A program made the translations under genes and the position numbers. Shown piece after piece: positions 25,199 through 33,827 of a stretch of 64,000 nucleotides of DNA. Below the pieces are notes generated by a model. The model worked only from the letters and a program-made list of their open reading frames with translations. It made no database searches and was not told the DNA's origin. Where the stretch lies: contig NZ_WBOF01000001.1 of assembly GCF_009569385.1 (NCBI RefSeq), positions 3,420,001-3,484,000 on the forward strand, read 5' to 3'. The stretch's first letter is position 1. Each line of letters starts with the position of its first letter. This stretch comes from Streptomyces kaniharaensis. Its GTDB lineage: Bacteria; Actinomycetota; Actinomycetes; Streptomycetales; Streptomycetaceae.

Positions 25199-27925
25199 AT
25201 GCCCCGCTCGAAGAAGTTCCGGCGCGCCCGTCTGATCGTGATCGTGCTGGTCGTGCTGCTGGTGGCCGGCGTCGGCTACGGCGGCTACCGCGGGGTCGCC
25301 GCGGTCCGCGCGTCCTTCCCGGAGGTGGACGGCAGCGTCAAGGTGTCGGGCCTGAGCGCGCCGGTCGACGTCAAGCGGGATGTCAACGGCATCCCCCAGC
25401 TCTACGCCGACACCGCCGAGGACCTCTTCCGCGCCCAGGGCTACGTCCAGGCGCAGGACCGTTTCTGGGAGATGGACGTCCGCCGGCACATCACCGCCGG
25501 CCGCCTCTCCGAGATGTTCGGTGACAGCCAGGTCGACACCGACGCCTTCATCCGCACCATGGGCTGGCGGCGGGTGGCCGAGCAGGAGATCAAGACCAAG
25601 CTGTCGCCGGAGACCAACAAGTACCTCCAGGCGTACGCGGACGGTGTCAACGCCTGGCTGGCCGAGCACCCGGGCGGCGAGAGCGCCTCGCTGGAGTACG
25701 CGCTGCTCGGCGCGGTCAACAGCGGCTACAAGCCCGAGCAGTGGTCCCCGGTCGACTCGGTGTCCTGGCTCAAGGCGATGGCCTGGAACCTCTCCGGGAA
25801 CCTCCAGGAGGAGGTCGACCGCTCGCTGCTGGCCCAGGACTTCAGTGCGGAGAAGATCGCCGAGCTGTACCCGGAGTACCCGTACAGCCGCAACGGCACG
25901 ATCGTGAAGACCGGCACGGTCGTCGGCGACACCTACCGCCCGGCGGACGGCTCCGCCCAGCCGGGCCCGGGCGCCCCCACCGGCACCCCCACCGCCCAGG
26001 GCGCGGCCACCACCAAGGCGCTGCTCAAGGGCCTCACCGACCGGGTCGACGCGATGCCGCAGCTGCTCGGCCGCCCGGGCCAGGGCATCGGCTCCAACTC
26101 CTGGGTGGTGGCCGGCACCCACACCACCACCGGCAAGCCGCTGCTGGCCAACGACCCGCACCTCGGCCCCGGCCTGCCCTCGGTCTGGTACCAGATGGGC
26201 CTGCACTGCCGCACCGCCTCGCCGGCCTGCCAGTTCGACGCCTCCGGCTTCACCTTCGCCGGCATGCCCGGCGTGGTGATCGGCCACAACAAGGACATCG
26301 CCTGGGGCTTCACCAACCTCGGCGCCGACGTCACCGACCTGTACCTGGAGAAGGTCACCGGCCCGGACACCTACCAGGTCGACGGCAAGGACGTGAAGTT
26401 CGACCTCCGCAAGGAGGTCATCAAGGTCGCCGGCGGCGAGGACCGCACCATCACCGTCCGCACCACCCAGACCGGCGCCCCGCTCATCTCCGACCAGAGC
26501 ACCGAGCAGCAGAACGTCGGCAAGTACGCCCCGAACGGCAGCGCCGCCCCCGACCGCGGCACCGGCGGCTACGGCGTGGCCCTGCAGTGGACCGCGCTCA
26601 ACCCCGGCAAGACCATGGACGCCGTGTTCGGGCTGGACCGGGCGAAGAACTGGGACGAATTCCGCCTCGCCGCCAAGGACTTCGCCGTCCCCGCGCAGAA
26701 CCTGATCTACGCCGACGCCAAGAACATCGGCTACCAGGCCCCGGGCGACATCCCGATCCGCGGCAAGGGCGACGGCACCCTCCCGGCCCCGGGCTGGGAC
26801 TCCGCGTACCAGTGGAAGGGCTCGATCCCCTTCAACTCCCTGCCGTGGAGCCTCAACCCGCCCGCCGGCTACATCGTCACCGCCAACCAGGCCGTGGTGG
26901 ACCAGAGCTACAAGCCGGCGCTCACCAAGGACTGGGAGTACGGCACCCGGGCCAAGGAGATCACCGACCAGCTCGACGGCCTGCTCAAGAACAACGGCAA
27001 GATCTCGCCGGACGACATGCAGTCCCTGCAGCTGGACAACACCAGCACCATGGCCAAGACGCTCGTCCCGCTGCTGCTCAAGCAGCAGATCGACGACCCC
27101 TACGTGCGCGAGGCCCAGGACCTGCTGAAGGACTGGAACTACCACCAGGACGCCGACTCGGCCGCCGCCGCCTACTACAACGGCGTCTGGCGCCAGCTGC
27201 TCAGCCTCGCCTTCGGCCAGAAGTTCCCGGCCGACCTGCGGGCCAAGGGCAACTGCCTGCTGGTCCACCAGCAGGACGACCCGACCAAGCCGGACAGCGC
27301 CAGCAAGATCGCCACCGTGTGCGGCACCCGCGACCCGGGCAAGGCGCAGCCGGACGGCGGCGACCGCTGGACCGAGGTGGTGCGCCAGCAGCTGGACAAG
27401 CCCGACAGCTCGTGGTGGACGTACATCGACTCGGAGCACAAGGAGCAGAAGGGCCTGGACAACCTGCTCAAGGAGGCGATGAAGAACGCCCGCCAGGACC
27501 TGACCTCGCTGCTCAGCAAGGACGTCTCCACCTGGAGCTGGGGCCGCCTGCACAAGCTGACGCTGCGCGAGCAGACCCTCGGCACCGACGAGTCGTCGAT
27601 CGCCTCCGGCGTGGTCCACAAGCTGCTCAACCGCGGCCCGTACCGCCTCTCCGGCAGTTCGGCGGCGGTCGACGCGGCGGGCTGGAACGCGGCGGCCGGC
27701 TACCAGGTCGACTGGATCCCGTCGATGCGGATGGTGGTCGACCTGAGCGACTTCGACGGCTCGCGGTGGATCAACGTGGGCGGCGCCTCCGGCCACGCCT
27801 TCCACGCGAACTACAACGACCAGACCGACCTCTGGCTCAAGGGCAGGCTGCTGACCTGGGCGTACTCGCCGGACGCGGTCGAGAAGGCGACCAAGCACAA
27901 GCTCGTCCTCAGCAACAACGGCTGA
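25199..27925 (+). CDS. Penicillin acylase family Ntn-hydrolase
   Basis: This 908-residue extracytoplasmic enzyme has a basic N-terminus and one signal/anchor helix (LIVIVLVVLLVAGVGYGG, residues about 11-28). The alpha-chain segment contains DVNGIPQLYADTAEDLFRAQGYVQAQDRFWEMD. The autoprocessing site begins the beta-chain at Ser299 (SNSWVVAG), the catalytic N-terminal nucleophile, and NDPHLG follows. Family members hydrolyse acylated amides such as penicillins, acyl-homoserine lactones or lipopeptides. The physiological substrate is unknown. A Pro/Gly/Thr linker precedes Ser299. ATG 25199 follows AAGGA. It is monocistronic, ending at a hairpin. Confidence 0.94.
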   Translation: MPRSKKFRRARLIVIVLVVLLVAGVGYGGYRGVAAVRASFPEVDGSVKVSGLSAPVDVKRDVNGIPQLYADTAEDLFRAQGYVQAQDRFWEMDVRRHITAGRLSEMFGDSQVDTDAFIRTMGWRRVAEQEIKTKLSPETNKYLQAYADGVNAWLAEHPGGESASLEYALLGAVNSGYKPEQWSPVDSVSWLKAMAWNLSGNLQEEVDRSLLAQDFSAEKIAELYPEYPYSRNGTIVKTGTVVGDTYRPADGSAQPGPGAPTGTPTAQGAATTKALLKGLTDRVDAMPQLLGRPGQGIGSNSWVVAGTHTTTGKPLLANDPHLGPGLPSVWYQMGLHCRTASPACQFDASGFTFAGMPGVVIGHNKDIAWGFTNLGADVTDLYLEKVTGPDTYQVDGKDVKFDLRKEVIKVAGGEDRTITVRTTQTGAPLISDQSTEQQNVGKYAPNGSAAPDRGTGGYGVALQWTALNPGKTMDAVFGLDRAKNWDEFRLAAKDFAVPAQNLIYADAKNIGYQAPGDIPIRGKGDGTLPAPGWDSAYQWKGSIPFNSLPWSLNPPAGYIVTANQAVVDQSYKPALTKDWEYGTRAKEITDQLDGLLKNNGKISPDDMQSLQLDNTSTMAKTLVPLLLKQQIDDPYVREAQDLLKDWNYHQDADSAAAAYYNGVWRQLLSLAFGQKFPADLRAKGNCLLVHQQDDPTKPDSASKIATVCGTRDPGKAQPDGGDRWTEVVRQQLDKPDSSWWTYIDSEHKEQKGLDNLLKEAMKNARQDLTSLLSKDVSTWSWGRLHKLTLREQTLGTDESSIASGVVHKLLNRGPYRLSGSSAAVDAAGWNAAAGYQVDWIPSMRMVVDLSDFDGSRWINVGGASGHAFHANYNDQTDLWLKGRLLTWAYSPDAVEKATKHKLVLSNNG

Positions 27926-27952
27926 CGCAGGCCACAACGGCCGACGCGCCGA

Positions 27953-27993
27953 ACAGCACCGGCTCCGCTCGCTCCGAGCGGGGCCGGTGCTGT
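27953..27993 (+). terminator. Terminator after the penicillin acylase gene
   Basis: A 19-bp stem (27953-27971 with 27975-27993) with a single G-T pair encloses the 3-base loop CTC, starting 28 bases after the stop codon, and is followed by CTTCG. Confidence 0.85.
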
Positions 27994-28037
27994 CTTCGAT
28001 CCCAGCTCGTGCCGTCTTCCTCCCCGCGCGTGCTGCC

Positions 28038-28613
28038 CTATCCGAGCCGGTGCAGCCCCGACGGCGTGACCGCCACGTCCACCGGCCGGTCGTGCGACTC
28101 GGCCGGCACCTCCGCCAGCAACTCGTGCTCGTACAGCAGCACCGCCAGCACCGGCCGCGCCCCGGCCCGCTCCAGCCGGGCCAGCACCCGGTCGTAACTG
28201 CCGCCGCCCCGGCCCAGCCGCAGCCCGTGCCGGTCCACCGCCAGCCCCGGCAGCAGCACCACCGCGGCCTCCGTCACCGCCTCCGGCCCCAGCCGCGGCC
28301 CGACCGGCTCCAGCAGGCCGCGCCCCGCCGGGGCCAGCGCGTCGATCCCCTCGTACACCGCCCAGTCCAGGTCGTTGTCGGCGAGCAGGACCGGCAGCAG
28401 CACCCGCACCCCGCGCGCCCGCAGCGCGTCGAGCAGCGGGCCCGTCCCCGGCTCGGCACCGACCGAGACGTACGCGGCGACGGTGGTGCCCGGTGCCGCC
28501 AGCTCCACGGCATGCAGGGCGAACGCACGCGCCGTCTCCGCGCGCTCCTCCACGGTGAGCGCGCGACGGTCGGCCAGCAGCCGTGTCCTCAGCGCGCTCT
28601 TCTCGTTGTGCAT
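28038..28613 (-). CDS. 5-formyltetrahydrofolate cyclo-ligase
   Basis: This 191-residue enzyme converts 5-formyl-THF to 5,10-methenyl-THF with ATP, recovering folate for one-carbon metabolism. It has the N-terminal basic helix (KSALRTRLLADRRALT), the VLLPVLLADNDLDWAVY region, and the C-terminal LGRGGGSYDR phosphate-binding motif, all typical of the family. ATG 28613 has a GGAGGAGATC site. It is divergent from the GGDEF gene. In M. tuberculosis the same gene (Rv0992c) sits beside ruc and galU, supporting conserved neighbourhood. Confidence 0.95.
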   Translation of the reverse strand: MHNEKSALRTRLLADRRALTVEERAETARAFALHAVELAAPGTTVAAYVSVGAEPGTGPLLDALRARGVRVLLPVLLADNDLDWAVYEGIDALAPAGRGLLEPVGPRLGPEAVTEAAVVLLPGLAVDRHGLRLGRGGGSYDRVLARLERAGARPVLAVLLYEHELLAEVPAESHDRPVDVAVTPSGLHRLG

Positions 28614-28676
28614 GGGATCTCCTCCACGGCTCTCGCCTTCGACGGGCAGAGCCTGACACGCGAAAGGTCGCCCCGA

Positions 28677-29570
28677 TTGCCCACCCCGCTGCTGGTCCAG
28701 GCCCTGGCCGCGCTGAGCGCCCCCGCGCTGACCGGCGCCACCGCGCTCGGGCTGCGGCTGCGCCGCAGGGGCGAGCAGGCCGCCGCCCGGGAGGCCCGGC
28801 TGCACGAGCGGGTCGCCGAGCTGGAGGCCCGCTGCGCCGAGCTGGAGCGCACCGCCTCCTGCGACCCGCTCACCGGCGTGTGGAACTACCGCCACCTCCA
28901 GCTCACCCTGGACCGCGAGATCGAACGCGCCCGCCGCGCCGAGCGGGCCGGCCGGCAGGACGGGCCGCGGCCGCTCGCCGTGCTGCTGCTGGAGATCGCC
29001 GGCTTCGACGCGGTCATCGCCGAGCACGGCCGGGCCCGAGCCGGCGCGATACTGCGCGACCTCGCCCAGCGGCTCGCGATGGAGATCCGCCGCGCCGACA
29101 CCCTCGGCCGGTACAGCGGCCAGGAGTTCCTGGTCGTCCTGCCGGACACCGGCGCCGAGGGCGCCGCCCAGGTCGCCGAGCGGCTGGTCTGGTCCGTCCG
29201 CCGGCACCTGCTGCTCGACTGGTCCTCCGGCCCGCGCGAGCCCCGCCCGGCCGGCGGCAACGGCCTGACCGCCGCCGTCGGCGTCGCCGTGCTCCCCGGG
29301 GACGGCACCCACGCCGCCGTCCTGCTCCGGGCCGCCGACAAGGCGCTCGCCGACGCCCGCGCGGCAGGCGGCGACTGCTGGCGCGGAACGTCTCCACCGC
29401 ACCTTTCCCAGCCCCTCACTTCCCGCGCGGACAACGGCCCGGCAGCCGAACGTGACCGTTCCGGAAAGCCGGGTAGTCTGTCGCCCTGTGCCGGCGGGGA
29501 CCCCCTCGCCCAGCCGGTCATCTCCCAGACGCCTGCCACCGTGGCCGGCCCCGGCGACGGGCTCTCCTAG
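28677..29570 (+). CDS. Membrane-anchored GGDEF protein with degenerate active site
   Basis: The 297-residue protein has one N-terminal hydrophobic segment, a short coiled coil (about residues 35-60, ARLHERVAELEARCAELE) and a GGDEF domain starting at DPLTGVWNYRHLQ. The signature is SGQEF instead of GGDEF, so the metal-binding Asp/Glu is Gln and cyclase activity is doubtful. The I-site RxxD (RRAD) at the normal position is kept, so it may bind c-di-GMP. The tail of about 50 residues is disordered. TTG 28677 is favoured by GAAAGG upstream, but the start is uncertain. It lies just before galU on the same strand. Confidence 0.82.
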   Translation: MPTPLLVQALAALSAPALTGATALGLRLRRRGEQAAAREARLHERVAELEARCAELERTASCDPLTGVWNYRHLQLTLDREIERARRAERAGRQDGPRPLAVLLLEIAGFDAVIAEHGRARAGAILRDLAQRLAMEIRRADTLGRYSGQEFLVVLPDTGAEGAAQVAERLVWSVRRHLLLDWSSGPREPRPAGGNGLTAAVGVAVLPGDGTHAAVLLRAADKALADARAAGGDCWRGTSPPHLSQPLTSRADNGPAAERDRSGKPGSLSPCAGGDPLAQPVISQTPATVAGPGDGLS

Positions 29571-29608
29571 CCGTCCGGCCGAGCCCGGGCGGGCAAAACG
29601 TGCCTTAG

Positions 29609-29614
29609 TAAGGT
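29609..29614 (+). promoter_or_regulatory. Putative -10 element for leaderless galU
   Basis: A TAAGGT hexamer lies 6 bases before the galU ATG, with no ribosome-binding site between. This suggests galU can be read from its own leaderless transcript. Confidence 0.5.
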
Positions 29615-29620
29615 TTACGC

Positions 29621-30541
29621 ATGACGACGACCAACTCTCGAATTCCGGTAACGAAGGCCGTGGTACCCGCGGCCGGACTGGGCACCCGCTTCCTCCCGGC
29701 CACCAAGGCCACGCCGAAGGAGATGCTGCCCGTCGTCGACAAGCCGGCCATCCAGTACGTCGTCGAGGAGGCCGCGTCCGCCGGGCTGTCCGACATACTG
29801 ATGGTCACCGGCCGTAACAAGCGCGCCCTCGAGGACCACTTCGACCGCGCCTACGAGCTGGAGGAGCTGCTCGCCCGCAAGGGCGACGAGGACCGCCTGC
29901 GCCGGGTCCGGGAGTCCGTCGAGCTGGCCAACATGCACTACGTCCGCCAGGGCGACCCGAAGGGCCTCGGCCACGCCGTCTCGGTCGCCGAGCAGCACGT
30001 GGCCGGCCAGCCCTTCGCCGTTCTGCTCGGCGACGACCTGATCGACCCGCGCGACCCGCTGCTCTCCCGCATGATCGAGGTCCAGCAGGAGCTCGGCGGC
30101 TCGGTCGTCGCCCTCATGGAGGTCGACCCCTCCCAGATCCACCTGTACGGCTGCGCCGCCGTCAAGGCCAACGGCTTCGGCGACGACGTCTTCCAGGTGA
30201 CCGACCTGGTCGAGAAGCCCGACACCGCCGACGCCCCGTCGAACTACGCCGTCATCGGCCGCTACGTCCTCGACCCGGCCGTCTTCGACGTGCTGCGCGA
30301 GACCCCGCCCGGCCGTGGCGGCGAGATCCAGCTCACCGACGCCCTCCGCGAGCTGACCACCCGCTCCCCGGAGGCCGGCGGCCAGGTGCACGGCGTGCTC
30401 TTCAAGGGCCGCCGCTACGACACCGGCGACCGCGCCGACTACCTGCGCGCCATCGTCCGACTGGCCTCCGAGCGCGAAGACCTGGGCCCGGAGTTCCGCT
30501 CCTGGCTGCGCGAGTTCGTCGCCTCCGAGCTGCAGGACTGA
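29621..30541 (+). CDS. galU: UTP--glucose-1-phosphate uridylyltransferase
   Basis: The 306-residue enzyme makes UDP-glucose from glucose-1-phosphate and UTP, feeding wall polymers, glycans and trehalose. The nucleotide-binding signature AAGLGTRFLPATKATPKEML starts at residue 17. LLGDDLI and VEKP motifs follow, and the length is typical for GalU. It precedes the molybdenum-cofactor genes and is separated from the GGDEF gene by 50 bases. A -10-like TAAGGT lies 6 bases upstream of the ATG. Confidence 0.97.
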   Translation: MTTTNSRIPVTKAVVPAAGLGTRFLPATKATPKEMLPVVDKPAIQYVVEEAASAGLSDILMVTGRNKRALEDHFDRAYELEELLARKGDEDRLRRVRESVELANMHYVRQGDPKGLGHAVSVAEQHVAGQPFAVLLGDDLIDPRDPLLSRMIEVQQELGGSVVALMEVDPSQIHLYGCAAVKANGFGDDVFQVTDLVEKPDTADAPSNYAVIGRYVLDPAVFDVLRETPPGRGGEIQLTDALRELTTRSPEAGGQVHGVLFKGRRYDTGDRADYLRAIVRLASEREDLGPEFRSWLREFVASELQD

Positions 30542-30566
30542 TCCACCGACCGAGAGCGAGCCGCCG

Positions 30567-31907
30567 ATGACCGGGTCCACGGAACACACCGACAGCACCG
30601 CCGCAGCCTGCTGCGACGGGGCCGCGGACCCGGCACCGGCGGCTCCCCGCCTCTGGTCCGTCGACGAGCACCTCGCCGACGTCCTCGCCTCGGTCGGCCC
30701 GCTGCCCGCCATCGAGCTCCCGCTGCTGGACGCCCGCGGCTGCCGGCTCGACGAGGACGTCCTCGCCGGCGGCGACCTGCCGCCCTTCGACAACAGCTCG
30801 ATGGACGGCTACGCCGTCCGCATCGCCGACACCTCCGGCGCCACCGCCGAGTACCCCTCGGTGCTCGCCGTGGTCGGCGACATCGCCGCCGGCGCCGGTG
30901 AGCTGCCCCGGGTCGGCCCCGGCCAGGCCGCCCGGATCATGACCGGCGCCCCCGTCCCGCCCGGCGCCGAGGCCATCGCCCCGGTCGAGTGGACCGACGG
31001 CGGCACCGGCACCGGCCTGGCCGCCGACGCGATGACCGCGGCCGTCGAGGACGAGGAGGTCCGGGTCCTGCGCCCGGTCGCCGTGGGCGCCCACATCCGC
31101 CGCCGCGGCAGCGACGTCGCGGCCGGCTCGCGCGTCCTGGAGGCCGGCACCCCGCTCGGCGCCACCCAGCTCGGCCTGCTCGCCGCGATCGGCCGGGCCA
31201 CCGTCAGGGTCCGCCCGCGCCCGCGGGTCGTGGTGCTGTCCACCGGCAGCGAGCTGGTCCAGCCCGGCGAGCCGGTCGGACCGGGCCAGATCCCCGATTC
31301 CAACAGCTTCACCCTCACCGCCGCGGCCCAGGAGGCCGGCGCCATCGCCTACCGCGTCGGCGGCGTCCCGGACGACGCCGCCCGGCTGCGCGCCGTCCTG
31401 GAGGACCAGCTCGGCCGCGCCGACCTGATCGTCACCAGCGGCGGGGTCAGCGTCGGCGCGTACGACGTGGTCAAGGAGGTCTTCGAGTCGTACGGCGGCG
31501 TCGACTTCCGACGGCTGCGGATGCAGCCCGGCAAGCCGCAGGGCTTCGGCCGGATCGGCGGCGCGGCCGGCGTGCCGCTGCTCGCCCTGCCCGGAAACCC
31601 GGTCAGCGCCTACATCTCCTTCGAGCTATTCGTCCGCCCCGTCATCCGCACCATGCTCGGCGCCGCCGACGTCCACCGCCCGGTGGTCCGCGCGCTGTGC
31701 CCGGCGGCACTGCGCTCCCCGGCCGGCCGGCGGCAGTTCCTGCGCGGCCGGTACTCGGCGGTGGACGGCACGGTCGAGCCGGTCGGCGGCACGGAGTCGC
31801 ACCTGGTCGGCGCACTGGCCCGGGCGAACTGCCTGATCACCGTCCCCGAGGACGTCACCGAGCTGCCCGCCGGCAGCGAGGTGGACGTGGTCCTGCTCGA
31901 CTCCTGA
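30567..31907 (+). CDS. glp: Gephyrin-like molybdopterin molybdotransferase
   Basis: This 446-residue MoeA-family enzyme inserts molybdate into adenylated molybdopterin, the last step of cofactor assembly. Visible signatures are DNSSMDGYAVRIADTS, GAEAIAPVEW, VVLSTGSELV, TSGGVSVGAYDVVKE, and GKPQGFGRIGG followed by ALPGNPVSAYISFELFV. A 35-residue Cys/Ala/Pro-rich head precedes the conserved region. It lies 25 bases after galU and leads moaC and mogA. NCBI names this actinobacterial subfamily Glp; moeA is an equivalent label. Confidence 0.95.
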   Translation: MTGSTEHTDSTAAACCDGAADPAPAAPRLWSVDEHLADVLASVGPLPAIELPLLDARGCRLDEDVLAGGDLPPFDNSSMDGYAVRIADTSGATAEYPSVLAVVGDIAAGAGELPRVGPGQAARIMTGAPVPPGAEAIAPVEWTDGGTGTGLAADAMTAAVEDEEVRVLRPVAVGAHIRRRGSDVAAGSRVLEAGTPLGATQLGLLAAIGRATVRVRPRPRVVVLSTGSELVQPGEPVGPGQIPDSNSFTLTAAAQEAGAIAYRVGGVPDDAARLRAVLEDQLGRADLIVTSGGVSVGAYDVVKEVFESYGGVDFRRLRMQPGKPQGFGRIGGAAGVPLLALPGNPVSAYISFELFVRPVIRTMLGAADVHRPVVRALCPAALRSPAGRRQFLRGRYSAVDGTVEPVGGTESHLVGALARANCLITVPEDVTELPAGSEVDVVLLDS

Positions 31908-32016
31908 GGGCCGCGCGCCGGGGCCGCCCGTCCCGTGATCCGGCCCCTCCCACGCGGCGGGCCGGGGGAGCTGTACGGTAGCGCGGTATTCGACCTGCGC
32001 GCCCCTGGAGCCATCC

Positions 32017-32517
32017 GTGACGACACCTCCCCCCGGCGACCGCCTCACCCACGTCGACGACCAGGGCGCGGCCCGCATGGTCGACGTCTCCGAGAAGGCC
32101 ACCACCGCGCGCACCGCCGTCGCGGCCGGCCGGGTCCGGGTCTCCCCGAAGGTGGTCGAACTGCTGCGCGGCGAGGGCGTGCCCAAGGGCGACGCCCTCG
32201 CAGTCGCCCGGATCGCCGGGATCATGGGCGCCAAGAGGACCCCGGACCTGATCCCGCTCTGCCACCCGATCGCCGTCTCCGGCGTCAAGGTCGACCTCGC
32301 GGTCGCGGACGACGCGGTGGAGATCACCGCCACCGTGAAGACCGCCGACCGCACCGGCGTCGAGATGGAGGCGCTGACCTCCGTCACGGTCGCCGCGCTG
32401 ACCGTCGTCGACATGGTCAAGGCGGTCGACAAGGCCGCCACCATCGAGTCCGTCAGGGTGCTCAGCAAGACCGGCGGCAAGAGCGGCGACTGGTTCGCGC
32501 CGGAGGTGGCCGAATGA
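32017..32517 (+). CDS. moaC: Cyclic pyranopterin monophosphate synthase
   Basis: This 166-residue MoaC makes cyclic pyranopterin monophosphate (cPMP) from the MoaA product, an early step of molybdenum-cofactor synthesis. It shows [26 protein letters not shown], the [15 protein letters not shown] region and the lysine-rich KTGGKSGDW end, all typical. The GTG start at 32017 follows TGGAGCC. Its TGA overlaps the ATG of a 13-residue leader mini-ORF, which in turn overlaps mogA. Confidence 0.96.
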   Translation: MTTPPPGDRLTHVDDQGAARMVDVSEKATTARTAVAAGRVRVSPKVVELLRGEGVPKGDALAVARIAGIMGAKRTPDLIPLCHPIAVSGVKVDLAVADDAVEITATVKTADRTGVEMEALTSVTVAALTVVDMVKAVDKAATIESVRVLSKTGGKSGDWFAPEVAE

Positions 32518-32555
32518 GCGAACTGAGCATCGAGCGAAGCGAGGTGGGCGCATGA
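32514..32555 (+). CDS. Leader mini-[16 protein letters not shown] between moaC and mogA
   Basis: Thirteen codons encode [13 protein letters not shown]. The ATG overlaps the moaC stop (ATGA) and the TGA overlaps the mogA start (ATGA), so ribosomes could pass from moaC to mogA through it. The last 26 bases match, apart from one base, the end of the mini-ORF at 54191-54271. It is probably a translational coupling cassette rather than a peptide with its own function. Confidence 0.6.
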   Translation: MSELSIERSEVGA

Positions 32556-33055
32556 GGGCCCTCGCCGTCACCGTCTCCAACCGCGCCTCGGCCGGCGTCT
32601 ACGAGGACAAGGGCGGCCCGCTGCTGGTGGCCGGTCTGACCGCGATGGGCTTCACCGCCGACGGCCCCCGGGTCGTCCCCGACGGCGAGCCGGTGGAGGC
32701 CGTCCTGCGCGAGGCCGTCGCGGCCGGCTACGACGTCGTGCTGACCACCGGCGGCACCGGAATCTCGCCGATGGACCTCACCCCCGAGATGACCGCCCGG
32801 GTGATCGACCGGCAGGTCCCCGGCATCGCCGAGGCGATCCGCGCGTACGGCCGCGACAAGGTGCCGACCTCGGCCCTCTCGCGCGGCCTGGCCGGCCTCG
32901 CCGGACGCACCCTGATCGTCAACCTGCCGGGCTCGACCGGCGGCGTCAGGGACGGCCTGGCCGTCCTGGAGCCGCTGCTCGCCCACGCCGTCGACCAGCT
33001 CGGCGGCGGGGACCACCCCCGGCCCGACGCACCGGCTTCCGGGAGAGCGCACTGA
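32552..33055 (+). CDS. mogA: MogA/MoaB-family molybdopterin adenylyltransferase
   Basis: This 167-residue protein activates molybdopterin with ATP before metal insertion. It shows the family motifs [36 protein letters not shown] and VNLPGSTGGVRDGL. MogA and MoaB are hard to separate by sequence alone. The ATG overlaps the stop of the ERSEVGA mini-ORF. The last residues (DHPRPDAPASGRAH) extend past the family core, and the stop codon overlaps a possible CTG start of rimJ. Confidence 0.92.
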   Translation: MRALAVTVSNRASAGVYEDKGGPLLVAGLTAMGFTADGPRVVPDGEPVEAVLREAVAAGYDVVLTTGGTGISPMDLTPEMTARVIDRQVPGIAEAIRAYGRDKVPTSALSRGLAGLAGRTLIVNLPGSTGGVRDGLAVLEPLLAHAVDQLGGGDHPRPDAPASGRAH

Positions 33056-33069
33056 ACGCCGGCTGGCCG

Positions 33070-33678
33070 GTGGAACTCCACGAGGGGCAGGTCACGCTGC
33101 GCCCGATCCGGGCGCGCGACCAGCGCGAGTGGCAGGAGGTCAGCCGCCGCAACCGGGACTGGCTGCGCCGCTGGGAGGCCACCGTGCCGCCCGGCCCGGC
33201 CGGCCAGGCCGCCGGGTCGCGCCCGACTTTCCGGCAGATGGTCCGCTTCCTGCGCGGCGAGGCCTCGGCTGGGCGGATGCTGCCCTTCGTCGTGCTCCAC
33301 GAGGGCCGACTGGTCGGCCAGCTGACCGTCGGCGGCATCACCTGGGGCTCGATGTGCTCGGCCAACGTCGGCTACTGGATCGACGAGGCGGTGGCCGGGC
33401 GGGGCATCATGCCCACCGCCGTCGCGCTCGCGGTGAACCACTGTTTCCGCAACCTCGGACTGCACCGGATCGAGGTCTGCATCCGCCCGGAGAACGGCCC
33501 GAGCCGCCGGGTGGTGGAAAAGCTCGGTTTCCGCTCGGAGGGAATGCGCCCGCGCTATCTCCACATCGACGGGGACTGGCGGGACCACCTCGTGTACGCG
33601 CTGACCGCGGAGGAGGTCCCCGAGGGGATGCTGGACCGCTGGCGGTCGCTCAGTTCCGGGTACAGCCGAGGTAATTGA
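33070..33678 (+). CDS. rimJ: RimJ-like GNAT acetyltransferase
   Basis: This roughly 202-residue GNAT acetyltransferase shows VTLRPIRARDQREWQEVSRR and NRDWLRRWEATVPPGP, then GQLTVGGI, GYWIDEAVAGRGIMPTAVAL and RRVVEKLGFRSEG, which form the acetyl-CoA site. It resembles RimJ, which acetylates the N-terminus of ribosomal protein S5. GTG 33070 has no ribosome-binding site. A CTG at 33052 overlapping the mogA stop follows GGGAGAG and adds LNAGWP, a common start region in homologues, so the true start may be 33052. It is probably the last gene of the molybdenum-cofactor operon. Confidence 0.88.
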   Translation: MELHEGQVTLRPIRARDQREWQEVSRRNRDWLRRWEATVPPGPAGQAAGSRPTFRQMVRFLRGEASAGRMLPFVVLHEGRLVGQLTVGGITWGSMCSANVGYWIDEAVAGRGIMPTAVALAVNHCFRNLGLHRIEVCIRPENGPSRRVVEKLGFRSEGMRPRYLHIDGDWRDHLVYALTAEEVPEGMLDRWRSLSSGYSRGN

Positions 33679-33814
33679 ATATATGTTCGAATGAAATATC
33701 GATATGGCATCGGCGTGGCGACGGACGGTCACAAATGCCGGCAAAATAGTCGGAGAATCAGCTTGATCACACGACACGCCGTGCCAAATTGCTGCCAGGC
33801 CTTCCCGGCGCCCG

Positions 33815-33820
33815 TACGGT
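33815..33820 (+). promoter_or_regulatory. Putative -10 element for leaderless sepX
   Basis: TACGGT lies 7 bases before the GTG start of the sepX gene, and the upstream sequence (about 33679-33780) is AT-rich for this genome. A leaderless transcript is likely. Confidence 0.45.
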
Positions 33821-33827
33821 GTGAATC

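Noticed and set aside
24995..27937. Minus-strand open frame of 980 codons antisense to the penicillin acylase gene
   Set aside because: Its residues are mainly Val, Gly, Arg, Leu and His with no family motif. It is the antisense shadow of the acylase codons with high third-position GC.
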